NCBI GenBank assembly: GCA_028692395.1
Contig: JAQUXP010000025.1
Coordinates: forward strand, 1 to 53,957
Origin: Lachnospiraceae bacterium
GTDB lineage: Bacteria > Bacillota > Clostridia > Lachnospirales > Lachnospiraceae
Reading direction: 5' to 3'
DNA: 53,957 bases
Part shown: in pieces, positions 43,145 to 50,003 of the stretch
How positions within the stretch are numbered: position 1 is the first letter of the stretch
Layout of the letters: each line of letters begins with the position of its first letter
Notes under the pieces: model-generated
Told to the model about the DNA's origin: nothing
Seen by the model: the letters and a program-made list of their open reading frames with translations, nothing else
Databases searched by the model: none
Translations under genes and position numbers: made by a program

Positions 43145-44164
43145 TTAATACAGGCTTCCCGTATTCACAATAGGCTGTGAATCATGATTCCCACAGAGTA
43201 CAACCAGCAGATTGGATACCATGGCTGCCTTACGCTCCTCATCCAGTTCCACAACCTGTCTCTCATTCAGACGATCCAGTGCCATCTCTACCATACCAAC
43301 TGCGCCGTCAACAATCATCTTTCTTGCATCAATAATTGCAGATGCCTGCTGTCTCTGCAGCATGACTGCTGCGATCTCCTGTGCATAAGCCAGGTAAGTA
43401 ATACGAGCCTCGATGACTTCAAGACCTGCTTCCGCAACCTTCTCCTGAATCTCATCACGAATGCGGGAAACCACGATCTCGCTGGAACCCCGAAGGCTTC
43501 CTTCATCGGCCTGACCGTCTCCAGTTGTATCCACATTTGGCGCTACGTCATAGGGATAGGTTCTGACAATATTTCTCAGAGCACTGTCACACTGCAGGGA
43601 AAGGTATTCCTTGTAATTGTCTACATTAAATACTGCTTTCGCCGTATCTGTTACCCGCCACATAACCGCAATGCCAATCTCTATGGGATTGCCCAGGCAG
43701 TCATTAATCTTCTGACGACTATTATTCAGAGTCATAATCTTCAGAGAAATCTTTTTGTTTGTTATGTTTACATTAACATTTTCGCCCCTCATGGCAGCTG
43801 CCAGATTGTTTGTGGAATTATCCGAGACATCACCACTTTGATTCAGGTGTGTCTTTGCCGCCGGATTTACCCCGGTACAGAAGGGGTTGATAAAATAAAA
43901 TCCCGCCCCTTTCAGCGTACCCACATACTTGCCAAACAGTGTCAGAACCAGTGCTTCCTGTGGATTAATCACCTTCAATCCACACCATGGAATCCATCCG
44001 ATGCACAGCCAGACGATACTGACAATCAAAAGAGCCGGTGTCTCCTTTCGGCTAACCATCATTCCGCCCAGCACACAACCAAAAACAGCTCCCAGATAAA
44101 GCACTAAAGACAAAATCAGTACTAACATCCCATTCTTTTTTGTTCCGATAATCTTCTCTTGCAT
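43145..44164 (-). CDS. SPFH-domain (stomatin/prohibitin/flotillin-like) membrane protein
   Basis: This 339-residue protein has two N-terminal membrane helices (about 12-33 and 41-61) followed by an SPFH domain. The segment VINPQEALVLTLFGKYVGTLKGAGFYFINPFCTGV (65-99), then ISLKIMTLNNSRQKINDCLGNPIEIGIAVMWRVTDTAKAVFNVDNYKEYL, and AGLEVIEARITYLAYAQEIAAVMLQRQQASAIIDARKMIVDGAVGMVEMAL are typical. Such proteins scaffold membrane microdomains or bind proteases. The start has GGAGGTGG 7 nt ahead. It is first in a two-gene operon with a ribbon-helix-helix protein. Confidence 0.9.
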   Translation of the reverse strand: MQEKIIGTKKNGMLVLILSLVLYLGAVFGCVLGGMMVSRKETPALLIVSIVWLCIGWIPWCGLKVINPQEALVLTLFGKYVGTLKGAGFYFINPFCTGVNPAAKTHLNQSGDVSDNSTNNLAAAMRGENVNVNITNKKISLKIMTLNNSRQKINDCLGNPIEIGIAVMWRVTDTAKAVFNVDNYKEYLSLQCDSALRNIVRTYPYDVAPNVDTTGDGQADEGSLRGSSEIVVSRIRDEIQEKVAEAGLEVIEARITYLAYAQEIAAVMLQRQQASAIIDARKMIVDGAVGMVEMALDRLNERQVVELDEERKAAMVSNLLVVLCGNHDSQPIVNTGSLY

Positions 44165-44207
44165 AACTCATCCACCTCCACAATTCATTCCATCGTTTAT
44201 TGATGTG

Positions 44208-44239
44208 ATTATGATATCATATTGATATCATAATGTCAA
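44208..44239 (-). promoter_or_regulatory. Promoter with embedded palindromic operator for the SPFH-RHH operon
   Basis: TTGACA (44239-44234) and TATCAT (44216-44211) on the minus strand are spaced by 17 nt. A perfect 11-bp palindrome ATTATGATATC/GATATCATAAT with a 5-nt centre (44208-44234) covers the spacer and the -10 element. A protein bound here would block RNA polymerase; the co-transcribed RHH protein is the obvious candidate. Confidence 0.8.
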
Positions 44240-44253
44240 CTGTTTTCCTCAGC

Positions 44254-44300
44254 AAAAAAGACTGTTTATGATGGGTTCTCTCCATCAAAACAGTCTTTTT
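44254..44300. terminator. Bidirectional-type terminator after the DUF1858 gene
   Basis: AAAAAGACTGTTT (44255-44267) pairs with AAACAGTCTTTTT (44288-44300), with an inner ATGATGG/CCATCA stem. There are A and U tracts on both sides. It ends the minus-strand DUF1858 gene and insulates the SPFH promoter. Confidence 0.85.
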
Positions 44301-44332
44301 CTGTATATACCGATACGAAAGGTACTCTAAAC

Positions 44333-44536
44333 TTACGCCTGGGCTGCCAGAAAGTCCTGAATAGACTTCATAACAACATCTGCATCCAGTCCATGCACCT
44401 GACATGCTTCTTCCAGTGATTCTCCGATAGAAGATGGGCATCCTACACAGTGCATACCAGACTGCATCAGTACCATGGCAATTCCTCTATTATATTCCAG
44501 CATTTCTCCCATAGTGGTCTTCTTTGTGATTTCCAT
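44333..44536 (-). CDS. DUF1858 domain protein
   Basis: This 67-residue protein consists of one DUF1858 domain. It reads MEITKKTTMGEMLEYNRGIAMVLMQSGMHCVGCPSSIGESLEEACQVHG with the conserved GMHCVGCPSS di-cysteine motif near 29-38. The domain occurs alone or with hybrid-cluster and disulfide reductase proteins; function is not known, with a redox or metal role suspected. The start at 44536 has AAAGGA 8 nt ahead. It is transcribed divergently from an HxlR regulator, which may control it. Confidence 0.88.
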   Translation of the reverse strand: MEITKKTTMGEMLEYNRGIAMVLMQSGMHCVGCPSSIGESLEEACQVHGLDADVVMKSIQDFLAAQA

Positions 44537-44591
44537 AATGATGTTCCTTTCTGTTTTTGAATTTTCCGTCTTCACTTTCCACGGCAATTAT

Positions 44592-44619
44592 ATTATAATA
44601 AATACAGAAATAATTTCAA
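44592..44619 (-). promoter_or_regulatory. Promoter of the DUF1858 gene
   Basis: TTGAAA (44619-44614) and TATAAT (44597-44592) on the minus strand are spaced by 16 nt. Confidence 0.6.
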
Positions 44620-44639
44620 GTACTGACATTTAAGTTAGC

Positions 44640-44659
44640 TACTTACCTAAAGGTTAGTA
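44640..44659. promoter_or_regulatory. Dyad in the DUF1858-hxlR intergenic region (candidate HxlR operator)
   Basis: TACTTACC-TAAA-GGTTAGTA is an 8-bp dyad with one mismatch. AGTACT occurs on both sides (44618-44623 with 44656-44661). It lies 25 nt before the HxlR start and just upstream of the divergent DUF1858 promoter. Confidence 0.5.
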
Positions 44660-44683
44660 CTCAGTTCAGAAAGGACATATCCC

Positions 44684-45016
44684 ATGACAGATAAATGCCA
44701 ACATGCAAAGAATCTGGAAAATACCGGTTTCAGTTACACCCTGTCCCTGATTAACGGAAAATATAAGATGACCATACTCTACTGCCTGACACAGCTGGGA
44801 GTGGTTCGTTTCAATGAGCTTCAGCGTTATATCGGAAACATTTCCTATAAAACCCTGAGCAGCACCCTGAAGGAACTGGAGCGGGATCAGCTTGTAATCC
44901 GCAAAGAATACCCTCAGATCCCGCCCAAAGTAGAATATTCTCTGTCCAGCCGGGGGCAGTCTCTCATGCCACTGTTATATGACATGTGTGTCTGGGGCTG
45001 CAAAAACAAGCTGTAA
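44684..45016 (+). CDS. HxlR-family winged-helix transcriptional regulator
   Basis: This 110-residue MarR-like regulator of the HxlR/YodB group has SYTLSLINGKYKMTILYCLTQLGVVRFNELQRYIGNISYKTLSSTLKELERDQLVIRKEYPQIPPKVEYSLSSRGQSL, which contains the complete winged helix with the PPKVEYSLS wing. A cysteine at position 5 could serve redox sensing as in YodB relatives. It starts with AAAGGA 8 nt ahead. It is divergent from the DUF1858 gene with a shared 147-nt control region. Confidence 0.92.
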   Translation: MTDKCQHAKNLENTGFSYTLSLINGKYKMTILYCLTQLGVVRFNELQRYIGNISYKTLSSTLKELERDQLVIRKEYPQIPPKVEYSLSSRGQSLMPLLYDMCVWGCKNKL

Positions 45017-45048
45017 CCCAAAATATAATCCAAGCCCCTCACTCCTGT

Positions 45049-45408
45049 TTAGATCACCTCTGCCCCAAAAGGCATCAATGCCAGTTTTGCCAGCTTAAAC
45101 TGCTGCAGGCCAAAGGGTATTCCAATAATGGTAATACAAAGTAACGCACCTATCACTGCGGACTCAATTGCCAGCGGCAGTCCTGAAAAAATCAGCCATA
45201 TAATATTCAACAGCAAAGAACTCACTCCGCCGCCATATCGAACCTCTTTGCCAAAGGGAAAAAAGCTTAACCCAGAAAACTTGAAGCACTGTATTCCTAC
45301 CGGAATCCCCACAATTGTAATACACCAGATGCAGCCCATAAGGCACCAGCTTAACCCGCTGATAAAACCGCCAAAAACAAACCACAACAAATTTCCCAGA
45401 CATCCCAT
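45049..45408 (-). CDS. YccF-family membrane protein
   Basis: This 119-residue inner membrane protein has two YccF repeats. The first is LGNLLWFVFGGFISGLSWCLMGCIWCITIVGIPVGIQCFKFSGLSFFPFGKEV; the second is LLNIIWLIFSGLPLAIESAVIGALLCITIIGIPFGLQQFKLAKLALMPFG. Each has two helices and the GIPxGxQ motif. The start at 45408 has AGGAG 8 nt ahead. The frame is open to 45534, but the extra codons lack a ribosome site and family similarity. Function is unknown. Confidence 0.9.
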   Translation of the reverse strand: MGCLGNLLWFVFGGFISGLSWCLMGCIWCITIVGIPVGIQCFKFSGLSFFPFGKEVRYGGGVSSLLLNIIWLIFSGLPLAIESAVIGALLCITIIGIPFGLQQFKLAKLALMPFGAEVI

Positions 45409-45534
45409 CCTTATTTCTCCTCGTCTCTCTTTTATTCTGTCATAAATAAATGTGTCCTTCCAGATCGGATTCCCTGCTTCGTCTTTCCAGAAGTAACTAT
45501 TTTTTAGATGCAATTTATTTGCCATTATATCCAA

Positions 45535-45856
45535 AATGGCAGACCTACCAAAACCATCATTCCTTACCTGTTATGACTGATCCTCTGTTTCTTCATTCTC
45601 CCTCAGCTCAGTAGAATCATCAGTGAATTTTAAAATATCTCAAATTATACACTGACATCTATGAATTTGCAACGAAAAATGCTGTTTCCTAACTTATTTT
45701 ATACGCAAAGATGCTGTAAAATTTAATTTGAAATTTTACAGCATCTTATCTGGCTATTTGACTTTTTATAAGGTCTATTCTGTTTTTATCATATCACGAT
45801 TCGCCGCTCTTCTAATGTGAGCAGGCTCCCATTATCTCATAGCTCTTGTAATATCA
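45535..45856. other. Intergenic stretch, AT-rich, with one repeat
   Basis: No coding sequence with a ribosome site was found in these 322 nt. It contains the TTATACGCAAA-hairpin repeat at 45699-45748, listed separately. Base composition becomes visibly more AT-rich from here to about 52.6 kb. Confidence 0.6.
45699..45748. repeat. TTATACGCAAA-hairpin repeat, copy 1
   Basis: TTATACGCAAA is followed by the 17-bp perfect stem AAGATGCTGTAAAATTT/AAATTTTACAGCATCTT. The same arrangement occurs at 49840-49888 in the same orientation. This copy lies downstream of a minus-strand gene. Confidence 0.65.
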
Positions 45857-46183
45857 TCATTTTACCATTGTAAGTATGATAGTAATGATTCCCAACACAA
45901 AGAGTAAGATACATTCTACCTTCGCCAAAACATCAAACACTTTATTTTGTGTTTTTTCTCCCTTAAACAAAACATCTGCATTTAGCAAAGAGAGGGTAAG
46001 TATCGCTATTGAGTAACTGGAAATATTACTTTGATTTCCTCTATAAAGGGAATAAAAATACCCAATCCAAAAAAATGGCAAGAGAATAAGCGATACCGTC
46101 TGAAATAATTTATTTCCCTTTTGTTTCTCTGTTGTGCACGTTTCCTGCGGTGTACAATTTTCTGTTAACTGTTTTTCTGCCAT
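45857..46183 (-). CDS. Small membrane protein of unknown function
   Basis: A 108-residue protein not recognised from any family. A hydrophilic N-terminus with three cysteines/threonine-rich residues is followed by three hydrophobic helices: TVSLILLPFFWIGYFYSL, SSYSIAILTLSLLNADVLF and VECILLFVLGIITIILTMV. The ATG at 46183 has AAGGGG 8 nt ahead. It lies 34 nt after the 65-residue gene upstream and is probably in the same transcript, read from the promoter at 46476-46504. Confidence 0.6.
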   Translation of the reverse strand: MAEKQLTENCTPQETCTTEKQKGNKLFQTVSLILLPFFWIGYFYSLYRGNQSNISSYSIAILTLSLLNADVLFKGEKTQNKVFDVLAKVECILLFVLGIITIILTMVK

Positions 46184-46217
46184 AATCAATTCCCCTTCTT
46201 AGACAAAGATCTTTTGC

Positions 46218-46415
46218 TTATTCCTCTGATTTTTTGTCTTTGGACAACATAGCACTGCCTGTTTCGACAAAGTTTTTTACTGCTTTGTCGATAGTGAGCC
46301 CCGGTACGCCGCACAAGTTAAAGTTTTCAATAGTATTTCCCGGTATACCTGCTATGTTGAATTTCTTTGCCGAATCTACAACTTTATCAAATAATCCTTT
46401 TTCTTTTTCGTCCAT
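46218..46415 (-). CDS. 65-residue protein with a duplicated FNxxGxPGxTI motif
   Basis: Not recognised. From the ATG at 46415 (AAGGAG 7 nt ahead) the soluble 65-residue protein is charged at both ends. Its centre contains FNIAGIPGNTI immediately followed by FNLCGVPGLTI (about residues 19-42), an internal duplication. Longer open frame to 46574 is not supported. A TTGACA-N17-TATACC promoter lies 60-90 nt upstream. It is followed by a small membrane protein gene. Confidence 0.6.
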   Translation of the reverse strand: MDEKEKGLFDKVVDSAKKFNIAGIPGNTIENFNLCGVPGLTIDKAVKNFVETGSAMLSKDKKSEE

Positions 46416-46475
46416 AACATATCTCCTTTCCGAACAAAGCATAGTAAAGTCCATCCCTATCTGTCCTTTGAAAAA

Positions 46476-46504
46476 GGTATAATCTATTCCAGTCTTAATG
46501 TCAA
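46476..46504 (-). promoter_or_regulatory. Promoter of the 65-residue protein gene
   Basis: TTGACA (46504-46499) and TATACC (46481-46476) on the minus strand are spaced by 17 nt. Confidence 0.65.
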
Positions 46505-46529
46505 CTATTTCATACATATAAAAATAAAT

Positions 46530-46566
46530 AATTACCCACTTGTAAAAAGAATACAAATGGGTAATT
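46530..46566 (-). terminator. Terminator after the XRE-membrane protein pair
   Basis: AATTACCCA.TTGT (46530-46543) pairs with ACAA.TGGGTAATT (46553-46566) with one mismatch. The minus strand continues ATTTATTTTTATATG. Confidence 0.7.
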
Positions 46567-46588
46567 AGGAACAATTAGGAGCTATGCA

Positions 46589-46933
46589 TTATTCAATTTT
46601 CTTGAGAATCGAGATAGCAACAATTTCCACCAGCAGGACCGTATCATAAAGTGTTTGTATAATATTGAAAAAAAACAACCTTGTTGTATCAACAGTGAAA
46701 ACATCCCAATTCATCTCTCTGGCCCCAGTGACCTTCGCAATTACATTAACAATAATTATAAAATAGATAAAAGTAATCATGCTTGCTTTTCCTATTATTT
46801 TCCAGCCACGCTCATCCCTGTTTGATTTCATACAGAACATAATAACTAAGATGATTGTTAAGGGTAATCCCAAGATTACCATAATCCGAAAAACAGCTAC
46901 ATCACTAAAAATGTTATATACTAATTTATACAT
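46589..46933 (-). CDS. Membrane protein co-transcribed with an XRE regulator
   Basis: A 114-residue protein with about four hydrophobic helices: VFRIMVILGLPLTIILVIMFCM, ASMITFIYFIIIVNVIAKV, FFFNIIQTLYDTVLLVEIVAI and a short N-terminal one. No family was recognised. GGAGG lies ahead of the ATG. It begins 3 nt after the XRE regulator stop, so the two are one operon. Small XRE-plus-membrane-protein pairs are common in Firmicutes with unclear roles. Confidence 0.65.
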   Translation of the reverse strand: MYKLVYNIFSDVAVFRIMVILGLPLTIILVIMFCMKSNRDERGWKIIGKASMITFIYFIIIVNVIAKVTGAREMNWDVFTVDTTRLFFFNIIQTLYDTVLLVEIVAISILKKIE

Positions 46934-46935
46934 AC

Positions 46936-47160
46936 CTACTGTTCCTCCGTAAAATCAAATAGTTCCTCAATCGTAACATCAAAAACCCTTGCGATACTAT
47001 ATGCAAGCAGCATAGACGGATTATATCGGTTTCGTTCAAGCTGCATAATTGTCTGACGGGAGACACCAACTAAATCCGCAAGTTCCTGTTGTGTCATGCG
47101 TTTGGTTGCCCGATACACATGAATTTTGCTATCAAATTTGTACTTGTCCTTGCTTGCCAT
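46936..47160 (-). CDS. XRE-family helix-turn-helix regulator
   Basis: This 74-residue protein consists of one HTH domain: YRATKRMTQQELADLVGVSRQTIMQLERNRYNPSMLLAYSIARVFDVTIEELFDF. The ATG at 47160 is preceded by a GGGTGG-type site; the frame is open 18 codons further upstream. It resembles the small YozG-like regulators that control adjacent membrane protein genes. Confidence 0.88.
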   Translation of the reverse strand: MASKDKYKFDSKIHVYRATKRMTQQELADLVGVSRQTIMQLERNRYNPSMLLAYSIARVFDVTIEELFDFTEEQ

Positions 47161-47273
47161 GTCCACCACCCTTTCGTTTAAGTTCTGTTCTCGATTGTAA
47201 CATAGTTCCTGCATAGCGTGAAATATATTTTTCTGAGCCTCCGTAGATTTATTCAGTGCATGAACAACCCCAT

Positions 47274-47312
47274 GAAAATAACGACATCCCTGGTTTGAAT
47301 GCCGTTATTTTC
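47274..47312. repeat. Perfect inverted repeat in the gap upstream of the XRE gene
   Basis: GAAAATAACG (47274-47283) and CGTTATTTTC (47303-47312) are perfectly complementary with further partial pairing CAT/ATG inside. It may terminate the 47451-48008 gene on the minus strand, although no U-tract follows. Confidence 0.5.
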
Positions 47313-47450
47313 TATTCTATTAGCCCAATTTCCCTTATACGAATTACTTCTATCATCGCTTTTTAGAAAATCCTATTTTTCTTTTGAGGATTAAATGTCA
47401 ATATCGCCATCTTTTGCATGTCTCATATACACTTTTCTCCAATTATCTTT

Positions 47451-48008
47451 TTAATATTGTGGAAATTCTATGATTTTTGCCGGCTTCCTTTTCGCCCCTA
47501 TTCCCAGCCGTTCCATATCTAAATGGAATAGTTCTGACGGATAACCATATGCATCAAATCCAGGTGGAGTACAGATATCCCTATTCAGGAATTTGCATAA
47601 TTCAGCTTGATACTTTGCATCCTTTATGAAAGGATCATCATATACATCCGTAGCTGCCATTACACGATTAATTCCACCAATAGATTTTCTTCCATGTGTT
47701 TTTGTAAGCTTCATCTGCCCAGCCAATTGAAAGTATTTGCTTATCTGATCGTCAGAATAACCTTCCGATTTCATTGCCATATGTATTACATTTCCTATAT
47801 ACACGCTATAATAATTCCAGTTTCTTGGCTCTATATCCGTCATTGCAATGGTATACCTACTACTGACATTAACAACCAGCAAAACATTTCGATTTTTATG
47901 CTTTATTAAATGTGTATCCCAGCAAAACGCAAGATCTTCATTTTCCAACGGCTGTAATTCTTTATTCTTCACTCTCTTTTGTACTTCTGCTGATAATCCT
48001 ACTTGCAT
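47451..48008 (-). CDS. Hypothetical protein, possibly DUF6933-like
   Basis: This 185-residue soluble protein has ENEDLAFCWDTHLIKHKNRNVLLVVNVSSRYTIAM, then GNVIHMAMKSEGYSDDQISKYFQ, and MKLTKTHGRKSIGGINRVMAATD. The WDxHL...RNVLLVVN...RYT and TKTHxRxxxGxxN pattern recalls DUF6933, but this is from memory and not certain. The function is unknown. GAGGG lies 4 nt ahead of the ATG. Confidence 0.6.
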   Translation of the reverse strand: MQVGLSAEVQKRVKNKELQPLENEDLAFCWDTHLIKHKNRNVLLVVNVSSRYTIAMTDIEPRNWNYYSVYIGNVIHMAMKSEGYSDDQISKYFQLAGQMKLTKTHGRKSIGGINRVMAATDVYDDPFIKDAKYQAELCKFLNRDICTPPGFDAYGYPSELFHLDMERLGIGAKRKPAKIIEFPQY

Positions 48009-48345
48009 CTTTCCCTCTATTCCACAATATCAATTTTGTATTTTTCACACCAACCACGAGCAATTTTTCATATCCGCTATAACCGCTACTGTCATACCAT
48101 CCTTTTCCAACATACAGAACATATTAAACTCCAACACATACGTTACCTGTAAGATCTGGACGTCGGAACTCTCGAAAAGTCAAAATCTAAGCTTCGGTTA
48201 GTTTCCTATATAGAGTTGCATAACCAATAATAATTATATATGCTTTTAGGCAGATTAACAATATGTCTTTTTGTTATTCATAATCTCCATGTTTCATATT
48301 ATATTTTCTGTTCAAATCGCAATAGGTATCACTAGCTGTTGTATT
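48009..48345. other. Intergenic stretch without a supported gene
   Basis: These 337 nt contain short open segments on the minus strand (for example MFCMLEKDGMTVAVIADMKN, ending near 48050) with no ribosome site and no recognised homologue. They may be remnants of a decayed gene. No repeat or terminator is evident. Confidence 0.4.
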
Positions 48346-48783
48346 TTATCCTCTCACTCTGCTTCTCTCCTCGCATATCACAATGCCTGCTACCAGAAGT
48401 ACTCCCGCTGCTGCCAGCATCCAGCCTGCAAAATCATAGGTTCCTGATGCCATTTGAAACAATCCCAGCTTCTTAAATTTATCATGCGCACCAATGTTAA
48501 CCGCATAATACATCACGGCTGCCATATAACCAAGCGCCACCTGATTTGTAATTCCGCTGACCGCATAACCTATGGAACCTAAAAATATCACTTCGCTAAT
48601 TCCTCCCATCCACATCTTTATAAATTCCACTTCACTGTTAGAACCTTTTATGATTGACAAAAAAACTGCCATAATTCCCAGACACAATGTAAGTGCAATG
48701 ATAAGACGAATAACATAGATTTGCCACATTGGAGTTTTTTTCGTTTGTGTTAACCGCCAAATTTCTTTATCCTGCTCTGGCAT
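48346..48783 (-). pseudogene. Truncated ABC-2-type permease
   Basis: The 145-residue open frame has four to five hydrophobic helices. It contains PEQDKEIWRLTQTKKTPMWQIYVIRLI followed by GGISEVIFLGSIGYAVSGITNQVALGYMAAVMYYAVNIG, which fits the middle and C-terminal part of bacitracin/lantibiotic-type ABC-2 permeases. In that family the PEQDK segment lies well inside the protein, so about the first 100 residues are missing. The ATG at 48783 has no ribosome site; the frame runs 11 more codons upstream to a stop. I therefore treat it as a remnant. Confidence 0.55.
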
Positions 48784-48794
48784 GAATAATGGTG

Positions 48795-48911
48795 TTAGAA
48801 GTAGTAATGTTTTTTCTCATAGAAATGCAGTCCTCCTTGTCGTTTATTTTCATAGAGCAATATGGTTAAAACAATACAAACAACGGCTAATCCTGTATAC
48901 AGCAATCGATT
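48795..48911 (-). pseudogene. C-terminal remnant of a second ABC permease
   Basis: An open segment without a start reads LLYTGLAVVCIVLTILLYEN and then KRQGGLHFYEKKHYYF, ending in a stop at 48795. One membrane helix followed by a basic tail is typical of permease C-termini. It is directly upstream of, and out of frame with, the truncated permease. An AAGGAGG site inside it leads to an ATG whose frame closes after 17 codons. Confidence 0.4.
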
Positions 48912-48984
48912 TTAATACAGGGCTGTATATTCACTAAAATCTTATCTATATGTTGACAGCATGAACCCGCAGTCGTGCTGGACG

Positions 48985-49431
48985 TTATCTATCCAGTTGC
49001 ATATACAAAAGCGGATATGGATTTCCCTGTTCATCATTTTCTGTTCTTTTATATACTTTAAATCCCATATGCTCATAGAATCCTTTCGCAAGGGGATTTT
49101 GTTCATTAACTGCTAAGTCATGAATGGAATAGTTTTCAATTCCATATCTTAGCAATTGTTTTCCTAACCCTTTTCCCCTTTCCTCATGAGCAACAAACAA
49201 CATTTCCAGATGTTGCTCTACGACTCCCATAAAACCTATTGGGGTTTGATTTTCGTTTTCCACAATAATCAAATGTGGAATTTCAATGAGTGCCTGATGA
49301 ACATATTTCTTGATATCTTGAATTTCGTTTTCTGATAAAAACAAATGTGTCGTCTTTACCGCGCTTTCCCACACCTCTAATAACTGTTTTAACAACGATG
49401 TCGTTCTATCTTTTATCTCAATGATTTTCAC
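48985..49431 (-). CDS. GNAT-family N-acetyltransferase
   Basis: This 148-residue acetyl-CoA-dependent transferase has IVENENQTPIGFMGVVEQHLEMLFVAHEERGKGLGKQLLRYGIENY, with the ERGKGLGKQL motif A that binds acetyl-CoA. The DLAVNEQNPLAKGFYEHMGFKVYKRTE segment is motif B. Start is a GTG at 49431 with GAGG 8 nt ahead. It lies downstream of the antitoxin remnant locus. GNAT toxins pair with RHH antitoxins, not Phd, so a link is not assumed. The substrate is unknown. Confidence 0.88.
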   Translation of the reverse strand: MKIIEIKDRTTSLLKQLLEVWESAVKTTHLFLSENEIQDIKKYVHQALIEIPHLIIVENENQTPIGFMGVVEQHLEMLFVAHEERGKGLGKQLLRYGIENYSIHDLAVNEQNPLAKGFYEHMGFKVYKRTENDEQGNPYPLLYMQLDR

Positions 49432-49456
49432 TTTTTCATCCTCTTCAACTTCAAAT

Positions 49457-49528
49457 CTATCGGAATAATATGCTTGCTATATCTTGGTATTTGTCAAGCA
49501 CACGATATATCTCTACGCAATCTAATCC
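49457..49528 (-). pseudogene. C-terminal remnant of a RelE/ParE-type toxin
   Basis: A 23-codon open segment reads GLDCVEIYRVLDKYQDIASI then LFR, followed by TAG. The IYRVL..xxDxxxILF pattern is that of the last strand and tail of RelE/ParE toxins. It lies 16 nt after the Phd/YefM antitoxin gene, where the toxin gene normally is. The remainder of the toxin is absent, consistent with an internal deletion. Confidence 0.45.
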
Positions 49529-49544
49529 TTAATTTCATCAAGTG

Positions 49545-49793
49545 TTATTTCTCCATAGCTGATTTCAATTCATCAAGGCTCAACCAACCTGTCCCATCTG
49601 CAACAGCTTCCTCTGCTTCCCGCAACTTCGCTAACAGCTTTTTCTCTGCCCGGTCTTTCTCATAGTCCTCAATATCAAGTACTACAAACCTTCCTCTGCC
49701 GTTTTTGGTTAAAAAAACTGGTTCTCCGACTTTGCAATTTTTGAGAACTTCATTATAATTTCTCAAATCAGATACTGGTAAAATACTAGACAT
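49545..49793 (-). CDS. Phd/YefM-family antitoxin (orphan)
   Basis: This 82-residue protein has ILPVSDLRNYNEVLKNCKVGEPVFLTKNGRGRFVVLDIEDYEKDRAEKKLL, the complete Phd/YefM DNA-binding and dimerisation domain. The C-terminal helical tail (EAEEAVADGTGWLSLDELKSAM) would bind a toxin. AAGGAG lies 8 nt ahead of the ATG. Only a fragment of a RelE/ParE toxin follows, so it is an orphan antitoxin that may still repress its own promoter. Confidence 0.88.
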   Translation of the reverse strand: MSSILPVSDLRNYNEVLKNCKVGEPVFLTKNGRGRFVVLDIEDYEKDRAEKKLLAKLREAEEAVADGTGWLSLDELKSAMEK

Positions 49794-49839
49794 ATAATCA
49801 ACTCCTTCTCTGATAATATCGTTTTTGCATACACTTTAA

Positions 49840-49888
49840 TTATACGCAAAAAATGCTGTAAAATTCAACTTAAAATTTTACAGTATTA
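49840..49888. repeat. TTATACGCAAA-hairpin repeat, copy 2
   Basis: TTATACGCAAA followed by AATGCTGTAAAATT/AATTTTACAGTATT (49852-49865, 49874-49887) repeats the element of 45699-45748 with several changes, including pairs that no longer match perfectly. It lies between the divergent antitoxin and TetR genes, so it is not simply a terminator. Confidence 0.65.
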
Positions 49889-49929
49889 TAGACTCATTTC
49901 TTTATTTCAAAACAATTATTAAGACCTAC

Positions 49930-49958
49930 TTGACATTTATATTGTCTAATGATATTAT
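49930..49958 (+). promoter_or_regulatory. Promoter of the TetR-MATE-DUF4180 operon
   Basis: TTGACA (49930-49935) and TATTAT (49953-49958) are spaced by 17 nt. A dyad ATGAC/GTCAT (49973-49977 with 49984-49988 region) and GACA/TGTC across the spacer may serve TetR binding. Confidence 0.65.
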
Positions 49959-50003
49959 TCTTATGACCCATTTAGTATTTTTAGTCATAGAAGGGAGAAA
50001 TAT

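Noticed and set aside
45409-45534. 42-codon extension at the front of YccF
   Set aside because: No ribosome site at its ATG and no similarity to the YccF family; a strong site sits at the internal start.
48985-49793. GNAT-type toxin-antitoxin system formed by the GNAT and the Phd-like protein
   Set aside because: Known GNAT toxins pair with RHH-type antitoxins. The Phd protein is followed by a RelE/ParE remnant, and the GNAT has its own start and no sign of pairing.
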